A stretch of 64,000 nucleotides of DNA from Actinomycetota bacterium. Its GTDB lineage: Bacteria > Actinomycetota > Actinomycetes > S36-B12 > UBA10799. Each line of letters starts with the position of its first letter. Positions within the stretch are counted from its first letter, which is position 1. The stretch is from assembly GCA_020636995.1 (NCBI GenBank), contig JACJWU010000006.1:124001-188000 (forward strand), read 5' to 3'. The position numbers and the translations under genes were made by a program. Positions 1-8,339 of the stretch are shown one piece after another. Below the pieces are notes generated by a model. That model did not search any database and was not told the DNA's origin. It worked only from the letters and a program-made list of their open reading frames with translations.

Positions 1-482
1 CGCATGTCCGCCAGACGGCCGCCCGCGTCTCTCACCGGCTGGAACAGGACGTGAGGATCCAGCAGCGAATCGACGGTCGCGCGCATTCGTTGTGAGACGC
101 GGTCCTTCTCGCCGGTGATGTCGGTGAAGGACGCCACGACCCGCGCGTCGGTGACCGAGTCGAGCGGCTCGGCGTTGACGAGGATCCATACGTAGGAGCC
201 GTCCGGTCGGTGCACACCCATCACGACGTCGCGAACCGGCTCACCCGTGCGCAAGACGACCATCGCCGGGTGTTCCTCGCCGGGGAACGGTGATCCGTCC
301 TCGTGGATCGCCGCCCAGCGTTCGTCCATGGATGTACGCCCGGTCAGTTGGTCGTACGTCAGCCCGAGGATGCGCTCCGCGGACGCGTTGCAGTCGATGA
401 TCCTGCCGTCACCGGCTTGGACCACCAGACCTTCGCCGAGCCGCGAAAAAGCCTGATCACGCCACGGCGGGTGCGCATCCAT
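1..482 (-). CDS. PAS-domain sensory protein (5' part only)
   Basis: The gene starts at ATG 482 behind a strong AGGAGG site and runs out of the left edge, so only about 160 residues are visible. Residues 10-115 look like a PAS domain: a short helix ending in LGEGLVV, then DGRIIDCNASAERILG, a conserved GEPVRDVVMGVHRPDG strand and the closing FTDITGEKD. After it comes a stretch ending LLDPHVLFQPVRDAGG, which in actinobacteria often links PAS modules to GGDEF or EAL domains. The protein is probably a cytoplasmic signal sensor, perhaps of cyclic-di-GMP type, but its output domain lies outside the window. The PAS call is firm; the output type is inference. Confidence 0.75.
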   Translation of the reverse strand, partial: MDAHPPWRDQAFSRLGEGLVVQAGDGRIIDCNASAERILGLTYDQLTGRTSMDERWAAIHEDGSPFPGEEHPAMVVLRTGEPVRDVVMGVHRPDGSYVWILVNAEPLDSVTDARVVASFTDITGEKDRVSQRMRATVDSLLDPHVLFQPVRDAGGRLADM

Positions 483-519
483 CGACCCTCCTGCGTCCAG
501 AATAGGTCGATCTTGGGAC

Positions 520-1362
520 TCAGCCGGGGACGACCCCGTCGAACACCCAGAGGTACGCGCCCGGGAATCGCCGCGCCCAGGCCCGTTCGTCGTGCCGGTC
601 GCCGGGGATCAGACGCGTCAGCACCTGCTCGTGTCCGGCCTCGGCGAGTGTGAGACGCACCTCCTCCAGGTGTTCGACCAGAGCCGTCGACCCACAGAAG
701 TCGAGCCTCTCCCGATCGCCCATGTCGGCGTAGATGCGCTGCGGTTGGGCGGCACCGGCCTGAACGATCACGTCGCGCAGCAGATACCCCCGCATCGGGA
801 AGTCCATGAGCACCGGCGAGAAAGCCATGATCTTCGAGACCTGGCGCTGGTAGGTGGCGCCGATGTACAGGGCCATGTAGCCACCCATCGACGAGCCGGC
901 AACCGCCACCTTCTCGCGGTCGCGGGATGCGCGGTAGGTCCGCTCCACGTATCGCTTCACCGTTCGCATCAGGAAGGCCGCCGTCTCCTCGCCGTGACCC
1001 TCGATGCGCTTCAGACGCCGACCCGCAGGGGTGCGGCGATACTCCCACTCGCCGATGCTGTACATCGCGAAGCGGTCGTACCTGTTCTGCGGCGCGTCGA
1101 TCCCGACCACGATCGCAGGCTCATAGGCGCCGTCTGCTGACAGGCCCTGCATGAACTCGTCGACACGCCACTCCTTGTTGTAGGTCGAGGTCGTGCGGTC
1201 GAAGAGATTGTGCCCATCAAACATGTAGACGACCCGGTACTCCCGGTCGGACCACTCGTAGTCGGCGGGCAGGTAGATGCGTACCGTCACCCGGCGGTCG
1301 CGCAGCAGCATGGAGGTCACGTCGATCCGGCCCGCCACGGTGGATCGGTGACGGCGGGCCAT
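520..1362 (-). CDS. Putative esterase, alpha/beta hydrolase (esterase D/Fes-like)
   Basis: The 280-residue protein has the layout of the putative-esterase family (PF00756): an N-terminal strand region with RIYLPADYEWSDREYRVVYM, an oxyanion part MFDGHNLFD near residue 50, the nucleophile elbow GSSMGGYMAL near residue 155, an acidic residue in the DMGDRERLDF segment and a final histidine in GDRHDERAW. No signal peptide is visible, so it is probably cytoplasmic. The natural ester is unknown; relatives cleave S-formylglutathione, siderophore esters or short acyl esters. No ribosome site is obvious before ATG 1362. It stands alone, with a 19-bp repeat array upstream. Confidence 0.75.
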   Translation of the reverse strand: MARRHRSTVAGRIDVTSMLLRDRRVTVRIYLPADYEWSDREYRVVYMFDGHNLFDRTTSTYNKEWRVDEFMQGLSADGAYEPAIVVGIDAPQNRYDRFAMYSIGEWEYRRTPAGRRLKRIEGHGEETAAFLMRTVKRYVERTYRASRDREKVAVAGSSMGGYMALYIGATYQRQVSKIMAFSPVLMDFPMRGYLLRDVIVQAGAAQPQRIYADMGDRERLDFCGSTALVEHLEEVRLTLAEAGHEQVLTRLIPGDRHDERAWARRFPGAYLWVFDGVVPG

Positions 1363-1482
1363 GGTCGCAGGCTAGCGGGAGGGTGTCGTGCACGGCGATG
1401 GGCACGTGGGGTTGGATGCGGCTGATGGGTGGGTGGCCGCCGATGCCGGCCCGTTGTCGGTCAGGATCTGCGTGGACATTCC

Positions 1483-1631
1483 GGTTAGAGATCGGCAGGT
1501 TGGTTAGTCGGCGGCACGTTGGTTAGTCGGCGGCAGGTTGGTTAGAGTCCCACGGCCGTACAGGGCTAACCGGAGTGCCGTATCTCTAACCAAGATGCCG
1601 ATCTCTAACCGCGGTGCCGATGGCACCTAAC
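1483..1631. repeat. 19-bp tandem-then-inverted array (GGTTAG family)
   Basis: GGTTAG starts at 1483, 1502, 1521 and 1540, an exact 19-bp period, with units of the form GGTTAGAGATCGGCAGGTT. After a short centre the same unit returns inverted, with CTAACC at 1566, 1586 and 1605 and a weaker CTAAC at 1627. The arms 1483-1497 and 1596-1610 are perfect 15-bp inverted copies. The array fills the gap between two leftward genes and touches the stop of the deacetylase gene. A transcript would fold into a long hairpin, so it may end or protect the upstream mRNA. Confidence 0.8.
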
Positions 1632-2655
1632 GCAAGGCGGGCCGGCGCGGGTCGAGGACCGAGTCCGGGTCGAAGAATCGCCTGAGCATGCTCTTCTGAC
1701 TCATCAGTGACAACCCGTCGACGTGCACCCGCGCCTGCACCGCGTAGCCGTCGCGGATGGTTGTGGAGGCCGTCGGGCCGATCGTGCAGAAGATCTCGAA
1801 CCCCGCCTTGCGCAGGTAACTCAGGCTCGCACCGGTCGCGGGCGAACCGTAGGGGTACACGAAGATCCGTGCGTCGCCTCCGATGAGCGGCTCGACGAAC
1901 CGCTCCCAGCGGTCGGTGTCGGCAACGACCCGGGTGTACGAAGAGGCCCCGAAGTCCGGGTGCGAATAGCTGTGCGACCCGAAGGTCCAGCCGGTGTCCT
2001 TGAGCCGTTGGACCACCGGTGCCACCCGCCGCTGCTCCTTGCGGGCGTGTCTGCCGGCACCGGAGGTCCGGTAGCCGAGGATGCCTTCGAAGCCGGTCAG
2101 CGCGATCGTGCCCTTGGCACCGTCGTGGGAGAAGTCCGGGTGGTTCGCGACGAACCGATCCAGAATGGGCACGATCTCGGAACTGCGTGAGACGACCGTG
2201 GTGCCGTCAGGGCGCACGCGCTTGGCCGCCACGTTGCCGGACCCGTCGAGGACGAGCTTGGAGTTCAGGTGGTTGACGATCATGTATTCCGGATAATTCA
2301 GGTCGTCGACCGAGATCACCAGCGGCTTCTTACCCTTCGGCAGCCGCAACGGCGCCCATCTCAGCGAGCCATCCTTGCGGCGGCGGAACAGTGACTCCAG
2401 ATCCACCAGAAGCCAGTCCTTGGCGTACAACTGGCGCACGATGCCACGGAACTCCTTGGCCGTCGTCATCCACTTGTTGAACTCGGCGGGCTGCGTCCCA
2501 CGGTGCAGCGTGTACTGCGGTTCGGGAAGCAACGGGTGGAAGAAGATGTGCTCCACGGGGCCTTTGTAGCGCACGATGTCGTCAGCGGCCGCCGGCGCCG
2601 CGGGTACCAACGCAGCCGCGACCACACCACCGGCGATCGCGCGCACGAACCTCAC
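1627..2655 (-). CDS. Secreted polysaccharide deacetylase family protein
   Basis: A GTG start gives 342 residues with a Sec signal peptide at residues 1-24 (hydrophobic core ending PAAPAAADD). The NodB-type carbohydrate esterase 4 fold is suggested by VISVDDLNYPEY near residue 115 (equivalent of the TFDDG metal aspartates), GSHSYSHPDF near residue 225 (the HxxxH zinc motif) and VYPYGSPATG near residue 270. Such enzymes remove N- or O-acetyl groups from cell-wall or capsular sugars. The protein acts outside the membrane. The substrate cannot be told, and the first motif is not canonical, so activity is likely but not certain. Confidence 0.75.
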   Translation of the reverse strand: MRFVRAIAGGVVAAALVPAAPAAADDIVRYKGPVEHIFFHPLLPEPQYTLHRGTQPAEFNKWMTTAKEFRGIVRQLYAKDWLLVDLESLFRRRKDGSLRWAPLRLPKGKKPLVISVDDLNYPEYMIVNHLNSKLVLDGSGNVAAKRVRPDGTTVVSRSSEIVPILDRFVANHPDFSHDGAKGTIALTGFEGILGYRTSGAGRHARKEQRRVAPVVQRLKDTGWTFGSHSYSHPDFGASSYTRVVADTDRWERFVEPLIGGDARIFVYPYGSPATGASLSYLRKAGFEIFCTIGPTASTTIRDGYAVQARVHVDGLSLMSQKSMLRRFFDPDSVLDPRRPALR

Positions 2656-2787
2656 AACCCCACGCTAGGAGTGACTCAGCGCGCGCATGGCACTCGATCG
2701 TCGCGTGTCGCGATCGCGAGGTGGCGCTGCGTAACCGCGATTCGATGCCACGACGCAGCGGGGTAGCCGGGTGTACGTTGTCGTGCC

Positions 2788-4325
2788 GTGACCACGGCCG
2801 GCAGTGCGACGCAGGGCCTTACCTCCACACAGCGCCGGCTGATCACGGGGATCGCTGTCATCGCCGGTGCCACGACGATGGTGTCGGCGGCCTACAACTA
2901 CATCCTCGACCCGATGCTGGACGCCTTCAACGCCACCGAGTCCCAGGCCTCGCTGCTACGGCAGCTGCCGAGCATCGCTGCGTTGCTCGTGGTCTTCCTG
3001 GCGGGCGTGCTCGGTGACCGGTTCGGGGACAGACGGGTCCTCTACGCAGGCGGTGCCCTGTTCACCGCGGGCAGCCTGCTGGTCGCCGTCGCGCCGGTGT
3101 TCGCCCTGGCCGCCCTCGGGATGGTGGTGCAGAGCATCGGCACCTCGATCACGTTCGTGGTCGCCCTCGGGCTGCTGAGTGCGCGGATCTCGGATCCGGC
3201 CGGGCGCGCGTCGGCCTTCTCGGTGTTCGCCATCATCAGTCCCGTCATCTACCTGCTCCTGCCCGTGATCGCCGGTGCCCTGGTCGACAACCGCACGTGG
3301 CGGTTGGTGCCCTTGATCTGGACGCTCGGTGGGCTGGTCATGATCTGGGCGTGCTGGCGATTGCTACCGCCCGACGAACAGATTCGCGGTGGTGGCGAAC
3401 TGGTCACGCCGGTGATCGCGGGCCTGGTCCTGGCCGCCGGCGTGCAGACCATCAACTCGGCGAGCAATGCCGGGGCCACTGCCCCGGACACCCTGATCCG
3501 GCTGGGGCTGACGGTGACCGGGCTGGTGGTGCTGGCGATCCTGTACGCCCGGCGGCCGGGCCGTCGTTGTCGTTGGCGGCACTGCGGCGGGGAGGCATGC
3601 TGATCCTGCTGACCGTGGTGTTGCTGGTGCCGTTCGCCAACCTATGGTTCTACGCGACCATGGGCTACCAGTACGTGTTCGGCCTCGACACCCTGCAGAC
3701 CGCGCTGGCCATGGCACCGGCCCAAGTCGGTGCAATCGTCGGAGCCCTGGTGACCCGCAAGGTGCTGCAACGCAAGGGCATCCCCTTCACAGGCACCGTC
3801 CTGCTCGTAGCCTTCGCCGTGACACTGGCGCCAGTGTTGCTGATCGGCGTGGACTCTCCTCTGTGGGTCCCGATCCTGGTGTTCGGCCTGTACGCGGCCG
3901 CCTTCACCGGTGCGTCGATCCCGATCACCAACGCCATCATGAACACCGCCCCGCACGGCGAGGAGGGCAGCGCGTCGGCGTTCCGCTCGGCCTCCGGCCA
4001 CCTCGGGTCGGCACTGGGAGTGGTTTTCACCACCGCCGTGCTGGCCACCGCGATCACCACCTCACTGAACTCGCAGTTGAGCGCTCAGGGGATGGATGGC
4101 GCGCAGTCAGAACAGATCGCCCAAGGAATCATCGACGGCGCCACCTCCGAGGATCTGTCGGCGCAGTATTCGGTGCCCGTCGCCGACGTGGACACCATCG
4201 GCGACGACCTGTCCGTGGCCATGGTCGACGGACTGCACCTGGTCGCGACCACCGGCAGTGTCATCGCGCTGCCGTGCGCCGGCGCCTTCCGCGTGGCGGT
4301 GCGAAGGCAGGGGTTTCAGGGCTGA
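2788..4325 (+). pseudogene. DHA2-type MFS exporter, interrupted by a one-base frameshift
   Basis: The reading frame begins at GTG 2788 and codes many hydrophobic helices, with the MFS motif GVLGDRFGDRRVLY after helix 2. Near 3560 the frame is lost; the next frame continues the same kind of protein (helices through FANLWFYATMGYQYVFG, APAQVGAIVGALV and FTGASIPITNAIM) to the stop at 4325. Adding one G to the GGG run near 3558-3561 would restore a single protein of about 512 residues, the usual length of 14-helix DHA2 drug or metabolite exporters. This is either a recent inactivation or a base missed in the assembly. If intact, it would pump a small molecule out across the inner membrane. Confidence 0.75.
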
Positions 4326-4326
4326 A

Positions 4327-4375
4327 TGCTGCGCCGTTACGGGGTCAACGGCGGTGAACCCGTAACCATGCAGCA
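4327..4375. repeat. Inverted repeat, two 19-bp arms (TGCTGC-GTTAC family)
   Basis: The arms TGCTGCGCCGTTACGGGGT (4327-4345) and AACCCGTAACCATGCAGCA (4357-4375) are inverted copies with few mismatches. The element sits exactly between the stops of two convergent genes, so it probably works as a two-way terminator. A second copy with the same arm length and spacing lies at 9316-9364. Confidence 0.75.
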
Positions 4376-4388
4376 CTCGAACGCGGAC

Positions 4389-5246
4389 CTACGGCTCAAG
4401 CGCCGCGATCAACTCCTGGAGGTACAGCCCCCGATGCACGTCGAGTTCGTGGGATCGCCCGGTGCGCACCACATGCGCGAACTCCGCAGCGATCGTGGCC
4501 ATCACCTCGGCCCGCTCCTCGTCACTGCGATCCGGTGCACTGAGGATGCCTTCGGGACCGAAGACCTCGAGGTCGGCCAGGTAGCCAGGGACAACCGACG
4601 AGATGAACGCCTGTCCGATCGCGCCGGACTCGTGCCGCGTCGTCAACGCCAACATCGTCGCCGGATCGCCCGTGTACTCGATCCTCTCGATCCGCCCAGC
4701 CACCGCATCCATCAGATCCAGCACGTGCGGCCCGACATCCAACAGCGCCCCGTGCTGCAGACGCCACGGGGTCGCGAACGGGCTGCCGGGGAGGAAAGCA
4801 CCCGACACGAATGACGTGCGCAGCCCCGTGATGGGTACGGCATGAGCCTGCTCCAGGAAGCCGCGGATCCGCCGCGCGTATCGCCTCGTGAGCATCAATT
4901 GGGTAGGAACACCCTCGACCGCCGCAGCGAGTTCCTGCGCCCCATCGAGGTCGAGTGCGATGGGCTTCTCCAGCAGCAGGGGTTTGCCGGCGGCAGCCGC
5001 CACCGGCGCCAAAGCCGCCTGCACATCAGGTGGCAGCGCGAAGGACACCGCATCACAGTGGGCGAGGAAGTCCTCGAAATCATCCGTGCTGTACGCGTCG
5101 TACTGTCCGGCGAGCTCGTCGGCGGCCTCCCGGCGCCGGCCGTACACCGCCGACACCGTGGTGTGCGGACCTGCTCCCAGCATCGGCGCATGGAACATGC
5201 CCGCCCACGGCCCCGCTCCTGCGATTCCAACCCGCACAGCATCCAT
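4389..5246 (-). CDS. Gfo/Idh/MocA family NAD(P)-dependent oxidoreductase
   Basis: From ATG 5246 the protein has 285 residues. The N-terminus VRVGIAGAGPWAGMFHAPML is a Rossmann nucleotide-binding motif. The family signature EKP appears as LLLEKPIALD near residue 95, and a C-terminal mixed sheet domain follows, with HGALLDVGPHVLDLMDA near residue 170 holding the histidine commonly used in catalysis. Members oxidise or reduce sugars, inositols and their derivatives. A longer reading frame upstream exists, but the nucleotide-binding fold begins right after this ATG. It converges with the broken MFS gene; no sugar genes adjoin it, so the substrate is unknown. Confidence 0.8.
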   Translation of the reverse strand: MDAVRVGIAGAGPWAGMFHAPMLGAGPHTTVSAVYGRRREAADELAGQYDAYSTDDFEDFLAHCDAVSFALPPDVQAALAPVAAAAGKPLLLEKPIALDLDGAQELAAAVEGVPTQLMLTRRYARRIRGFLEQAHAVPITGLRTSFVSGAFLPGSPFATPWRLQHGALLDVGPHVLDLMDAVAGRIERIEYTGDPATMLALTTRHESGAIGQAFISSVVPGYLADLEVFGPEGILSAPDRSDEERAEVMATIAAEFAHVVRTGRSHELDVHRGLYLQELIAALEP

Positions 5247-5494
5247 GACGGTGATTCTGCCGCGCGCCACTCCCCCGTGCCCAGTGGATCGGTCCCTGTG
5301 CGCAGCGGCAGCATCACGTGTCACCCCGTCCCCTCGAGCAACGCCGCAGGCAGGGGTGAGGCGCGTGCCCGGGCGCCCGTCACCTCACCCAGCGTTACCG
5401 CCAACACCACCCAGATGGGCTCAGGACGGCCAGAGTCACCTGCGCATCGCCGCTCGTCCGGCCACGCACGCGAGCCTGGAGGTTGAATGGAGCC

Positions 5495-5839
5495 ATGATT
5501 ACCAAACTCGATCACAGTTCAGGTTCGGTCATCGGCTACAAGTTCACGGGAGCCATCGGTCGCGAGGACTACGCGGTGCTCGTGCCCGAGATGCAGACTC
5601 TGGTGGATCAGTACGGATCTGTGCAACTGCTGTGCGATCTCACCGACTTCACCTCCGAGCGCCCGAGTGCCTGGTGGGACGACCTGCAGTTCGGCCACGA
5701 GTTCCACAAGAAGATTTCCAAGATGGCGGTCGTCGGTGGTGGCATGGAGAAGGTCATCGCCGAGCTCGGGAAGCCCTACGCACAAGAGGTGAAGTACTTC
5801 CCGGACGAGGACTCCGCCTGGACCTGGCTCGAAGGCTAG
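5495..5839 (+). CDS. SpoIIAA-like (STAS-fold) small protein
   Basis: ATG 5495 follows a GGAG site, giving 114 residues. The pattern fits the SpoIIAA-like family: an opening ITKLDHSSGSVIGYKFTG strand, the helix GREDYAVLVPEMQTLVDQYG, the strand VQLLCDLTDFT, then a histidine-containing WWDDLQFGHEFHKK helix and the end FPDEDSAWTWLEG. These cytoplasmic proteins resemble lipid-binding and anti-anti-sigma STAS folds but have no proven reaction. It is a single gene between a divergent oxidoreductase and the Rrf2 gene. Confidence 0.7.
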   Translation: MITKLDHSSGSVIGYKFTGAIGREDYAVLVPEMQTLVDQYGSVQLLCDLTDFTSERPSAWWDDLQFGHEFHKKISKMAVVGGGMEKVIAELGKPYAQEVKYFPDEDSAWTWLEG

Positions 5840-5866
5840 GCATCAATCGCATCCCGCCCATCGGGC

Positions 5867-5895
5867 TTGACAGATAAACTAGATACTCTATATAT
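5867..5895 (+). promoter_or_regulatory. Consensus housekeeping promoter of the Rrf2 gene
   Basis: TTGACA (5867-5872) is followed after 16-17 bases by the A/T run TATATATAT (from 5889), an unusually perfect sigma-70-type promoter for such GC-rich DNA. The start codon is at 5924. The A/T-rich stretch TATATATATTGTTTGACTGA is also a likely place for autoregulation by the Rrf2 protein. Confidence 0.7.
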
Positions 5896-5923
5896 ATTGT
5901 TTGACTGATTAGGGAGTCGACGA

Positions 5924-6340
5924 ATGACATATCCGCTGGGTGTGTGGCAGGCGATGCTCGCGTGCGCCTACATCGCCGACAAGGCACGAGTCGGCGATGA
6001 GGACTTCATCTCCACCGCCCGACTGGCCGCGGATCTTGGTCTACCAACACCGAGCGCGGCAGCACTGCTGCGACGACTCACCGCCGCCGGTCTCATCGAC
6101 ACCCGGGAGGGAGCTCGCGGCGGCGTGCGTCTGGCACGCGAGCCGGGGGCGATCACGCTCGACGACATCGTTGGAGCGATGCAGCAGGCCCGCCCCCTCT
6201 TCGCCACCGATCACCGCATCGAGGTCAGTGGACCGACACCGGCGCGCCGGCAGAAGCAGTTGCGGGCCGCCCTGGGTAGCGCAGAAGAAGCCCTCCACGA
6301 AGCCCTGCGGGAGGTGACCCTGGCCGACCTCGCGACCTGA
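5924..6340 (+). CDS. Rrf2 family transcriptional regulator
   Basis: The 138-residue protein has the Rrf2 winged helix: an N-terminal helix VWQAMLACAYIADKA, the recognition region STARLAADLGLPTPSAAALLRRLTAAGLI and the wing GARGGVRLAREPGAITLDDIV. No cysteines occur, so it is unlikely to bind an iron-sulphur cluster as IscR and NsrR do; it may sense another signal. It lies 74 bases upstream of a small membrane protein gene in the same direction, so the pair is probably co-transcribed or the regulator controls it. Confidence 0.85.
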   Translation: MTYPLGVWQAMLACAYIADKARVGDEDFISTARLAADLGLPTPSAAALLRRLTAAGLIDTREGARGGVRLAREPGAITLDDIVGAMQQARPLFATDHRIEVSGPTPARRQKQLRAALGSAEEALHEALREVTLADLAT

Positions 6341-6414
6341 GGCTCCGGGGGAATGTACCTCGGCGCACCATGGACAAAACTACACAATCCACATACGTAG
6401 TAAAAGGAGTAACA

Positions 6415-6816
6415 ATGCGTTTCGTTCGACCAGTTCTCATCATCGTCGGCATCGTCCAGATCATCTTGGGCGTCGTCTTCTTGATCCCCAACGCTTTCGC
6501 GGGCCTGCTCGGACTGCCGGACGCACCCGCCTGGGCGAGCTGGATGCTGACCATGTTCTCGGCCCGCGCCTTCGGCTTCGGGTACGGCATGCTGCTGGCC
6601 TCCCGCGACCCCGATCACCACCGGAGTTGGATCGTGGCCATGATCGGCGTCCAGGCGGTCGACTGGTTGGGAACCGTGGCCTACCTCGTCACCGGCGCCC
6701 TGACTCTGTCCACCGTGACAAGCGCCGCGTTCCTGCCCCTGGTCTTCATTGCAGCGCTGTGGCGACCGGCGACCCGCGAGCAGTCCGCACCCGAACCCGT
6801 CAGCCTTCCGACCTGA
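6415..6816 (+). CDS. Small four-helix membrane protein (unknown function)
   Basis: ATG 6415 follows an AAAAGGAGT ribosome site, giving 133 residues. Four hydrophobic stretches are visible: near residues 4-28 (PVLIIVGIVQIILGVVFLIP), 40-62, 70-92 and 95-115, with short loops and a polar tail. The second helix pair carries SARAFGFGYGMLLASRDPDHH. It resembles DoxX/DUF4345-like small membrane proteins in layout, but I do not recognise a defined family. Being next to the Rrf2 regulator suggests it is the regulator's target. Confidence 0.6.
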   Translation: MRFVRPVLIIVGIVQIILGVVFLIPNAFAGLLGLPDAPAWASWMLTMFSARAFGFGYGMLLASRDPDHHRSWIVAMIGVQAVDWLGTVAYLVTGALTLSTVTSAAFLPLVFIAALWRPATREQSAPEPVSLPT

Positions 6817-6891
6817 CGGCGGGCGCTAGGGCACAGGCCCCCGACTGGTGCGCGATGAACCAGACAGGGGCCGGCCCGTGTCACGGAGTGT

Positions 6892-7010
6892 GTTGTCGTC
6901 TGGGCACCCAGTCCAACGCGGTCGCCGGTTTGGGTGCCTGACGGGCAACTCAGTTGTCGTCTGGGCACCCAGTCGGGTGGGCCGGCCGGCTTGGGTGCCT
7001 GACGGACAAC
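6892..7010. repeat. Two tandem hairpin units between convergent genes
   Basis: A 22-bp sequence beginning GTTGTCGTCTGGGCACCCA occurs identically at 6892 and 6953 (period 61 bp). Each is followed by an inverted partner with TTGGGTGCCTGACGGGCAAC near 6930 and TTGGGTGCCTGACGGACAAC near 6991. Two long stem-loops therefore stand side by side between the convergent stops at 6816 and 7017, suiting a bidirectional terminator. Confidence 0.75.
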
Positions 7011-7016
7011 AACTCG

Positions 7017-8273
7017 CTACGGCACCGGGCGGCGCATGGAGGGCACAGCGGTGAGTGCCACCAACGCCAGCACCGGCACTGCTGCCGCCGCGCACAATAC
7101 GGCGTACGAGAACTGCAGGACGATGATCCCCGCCAACGCTCCCCCGAGCGCCCCCGCCACGTTCATGGTCAGATCCGACAGACCCTGAACGGACGGGCGC
7201 TCGGCCGGATCGCAGTCATCGGTCAGCAGCGTGGAACCGGCGATCAGCGTGCACGACCAACCCAGCCCCAGCAGAAAGAGTCCCGCGCCGAGGACCGGGA
7301 CGTCGTCGGCCGGCGCGAGCCCACTGACCACGCTTGAGACCAGCAGAATGACCGCACCGAGCACGATGATCTGCGTACGACCGAAACGGTCGACCGCCCA
7401 GCCGACCACCGGCGACAAGGCGAACATCCCCAGGACGTGGACGCTGATCACCAGGCCGATCAGTTGCAGGGAGACATCCACGTGCGCCATGTGCACAGGG
7501 GTCATGACCATCACCATGACCATCGCGACGTGGCCGATCGACACCGCGGCGATACCGAGCATGGCGCGACGATGCTTGCGCAGATGGGCCAGACCGTCGC
7601 GCAGGTGCGGATGCGCGACCGGGCCGGCGGCGGCGGCGATCGACCGGGCGAGTAGATACGGATCCGGCCGCAACCGCACGAACAGGATCAACGAAGCGGC
7701 CACCAGCACGATCGTGGCCAGGACGAACGGCCCGGTCAGTTGCGGCAGCCCCAATCGCAGCGCCATCGAACCGGAGAACTCCAGCAGGTTCGGCCCCAGA
7801 ACGGCCCCGATAGTGCCTGCCCACACCACGATCGACAGGGCCCGCCCGCGATGAGCCTCGTCAGCGAGGTCCGTCGCGGCGTAGCGCCCCTGGTAGCCGG
7901 CGGCTGTGGAGACCCCGAGCAAGAGGCAGCCGAGCAGGACCACACCGATCACCCCGGCGGCGCCACCGATGACCACGGTCACAGCACCCAGGGCACCGAT
8001 CGCGTAGCCGGTGGACAGCGCGAACCGCCGGCCGTGGGACAAGGCCAGTTGCGCCAACGGCAGCGCCAGGAGTGCCGCCCCGAGGACCCCAGCCGTCTGG
8101 GCGAGTCCCGCCGCACCCTCCCCGCCGAGCGAGGCGGCGATCAGTGCACCGGCGGGCAACGACCCGGCAACAGCCACGCCGCTGAGCATCTGCGTGACGG
8201 ACAGGGTCCCGACGGTGCGACGCTGGGCGGCGCGGACGTCGGTGTCGGCATGGAGGATCCCTGTCACCCCCAC
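7017..8273 (-). CDS. MFS transporter, 12-helix type
   Basis: The 418-residue protein has about twelve hydrophobic helices, with LAQLALSHGRRFALSTGYAI as the loop 2-3 motif and VVGWAVDRFGRTQIIVLGAV as its second-half counterpart. The central loop at residues 190-225 contains LRPDPYLLARS. A helix with many methionines and histidines, HVAMVMVMVMTPVHMAHVD near residue 240, is distinctive and may line a metal- or proton-sensitive channel (inference). It would move a small solute across the inner membrane using the proton gradient; substrate unknown. The start is GTG 8273, with an alternative GTG two codons in. It is divergent from the peroxidase gene. Confidence 0.8.
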   Translation of the reverse strand: MGVTGILHADTDVRAAQRRTVGTLSVTQMLSGVAVAGSLPAGALIAASLGGEGAAGLAQTAGVLGAALLALPLAQLALSHGRRFALSTGYAIGALGAVTVVIGGAAGVIGVVLLGCLLLGVSTAAGYQGRYAATDLADEAHRGRALSIVVWAGTIGAVLGPNLLEFSGSMALRLGLPQLTGPFVLATIVLVAASLILFVRLRPDPYLLARSIAAAAGPVAHPHLRDGLAHLRKHRRAMLGIAAVSIGHVAMVMVMVMTPVHMAHVDVSLQLIGLVISVHVLGMFALSPVVGWAVDRFGRTQIIVLGAVILLVSSVVSGLAPADDVPVLGAGLFLLGLGWSCTLIAGSTLLTDDCDPAERPSVQGLSDLTMNVAGALGGALAGIIVLQFSYAVLCAAAAVPVLALVALTAVPSMRRPVP

Positions 8274-8303
8274 AGACTAGACCCGCTTATGGCATGTCTC
8301 GAT

Positions 8304-8333
8304 TTGACTGTGCCCAATTAGATTGTGCACAAT
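8304..8333 (+). promoter_or_regulatory. Promoter with overlapping ATTGTGCACAAT operator
   Basis: TTGACT (8304-8309) and a CACAAT element (8328-8333) form a promoter whose start point would fall on or next to the ATG at 8340, so the peroxidase mRNA is probably leaderless; no ribosome site is present. The perfect 12-bp palindrome ATTGTGCACAAT (8322-8333) covers the -10 element, well placed for repression by the MarR/OhrR-type protein encoded downstream. Confidence 0.6.
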
Positions 8334-8339
8334 ATACCT

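Noticed and set aside
359..1048. 229-codon minus-strand frame over the esterase and PAS genes
   Set aside because: It overlaps both in another frame and lacks any domain.
1483..1631. CRISPR array
   Set aside because: Units are 19 bp with no spacers between them, and half are inverted; no cas gene is present.
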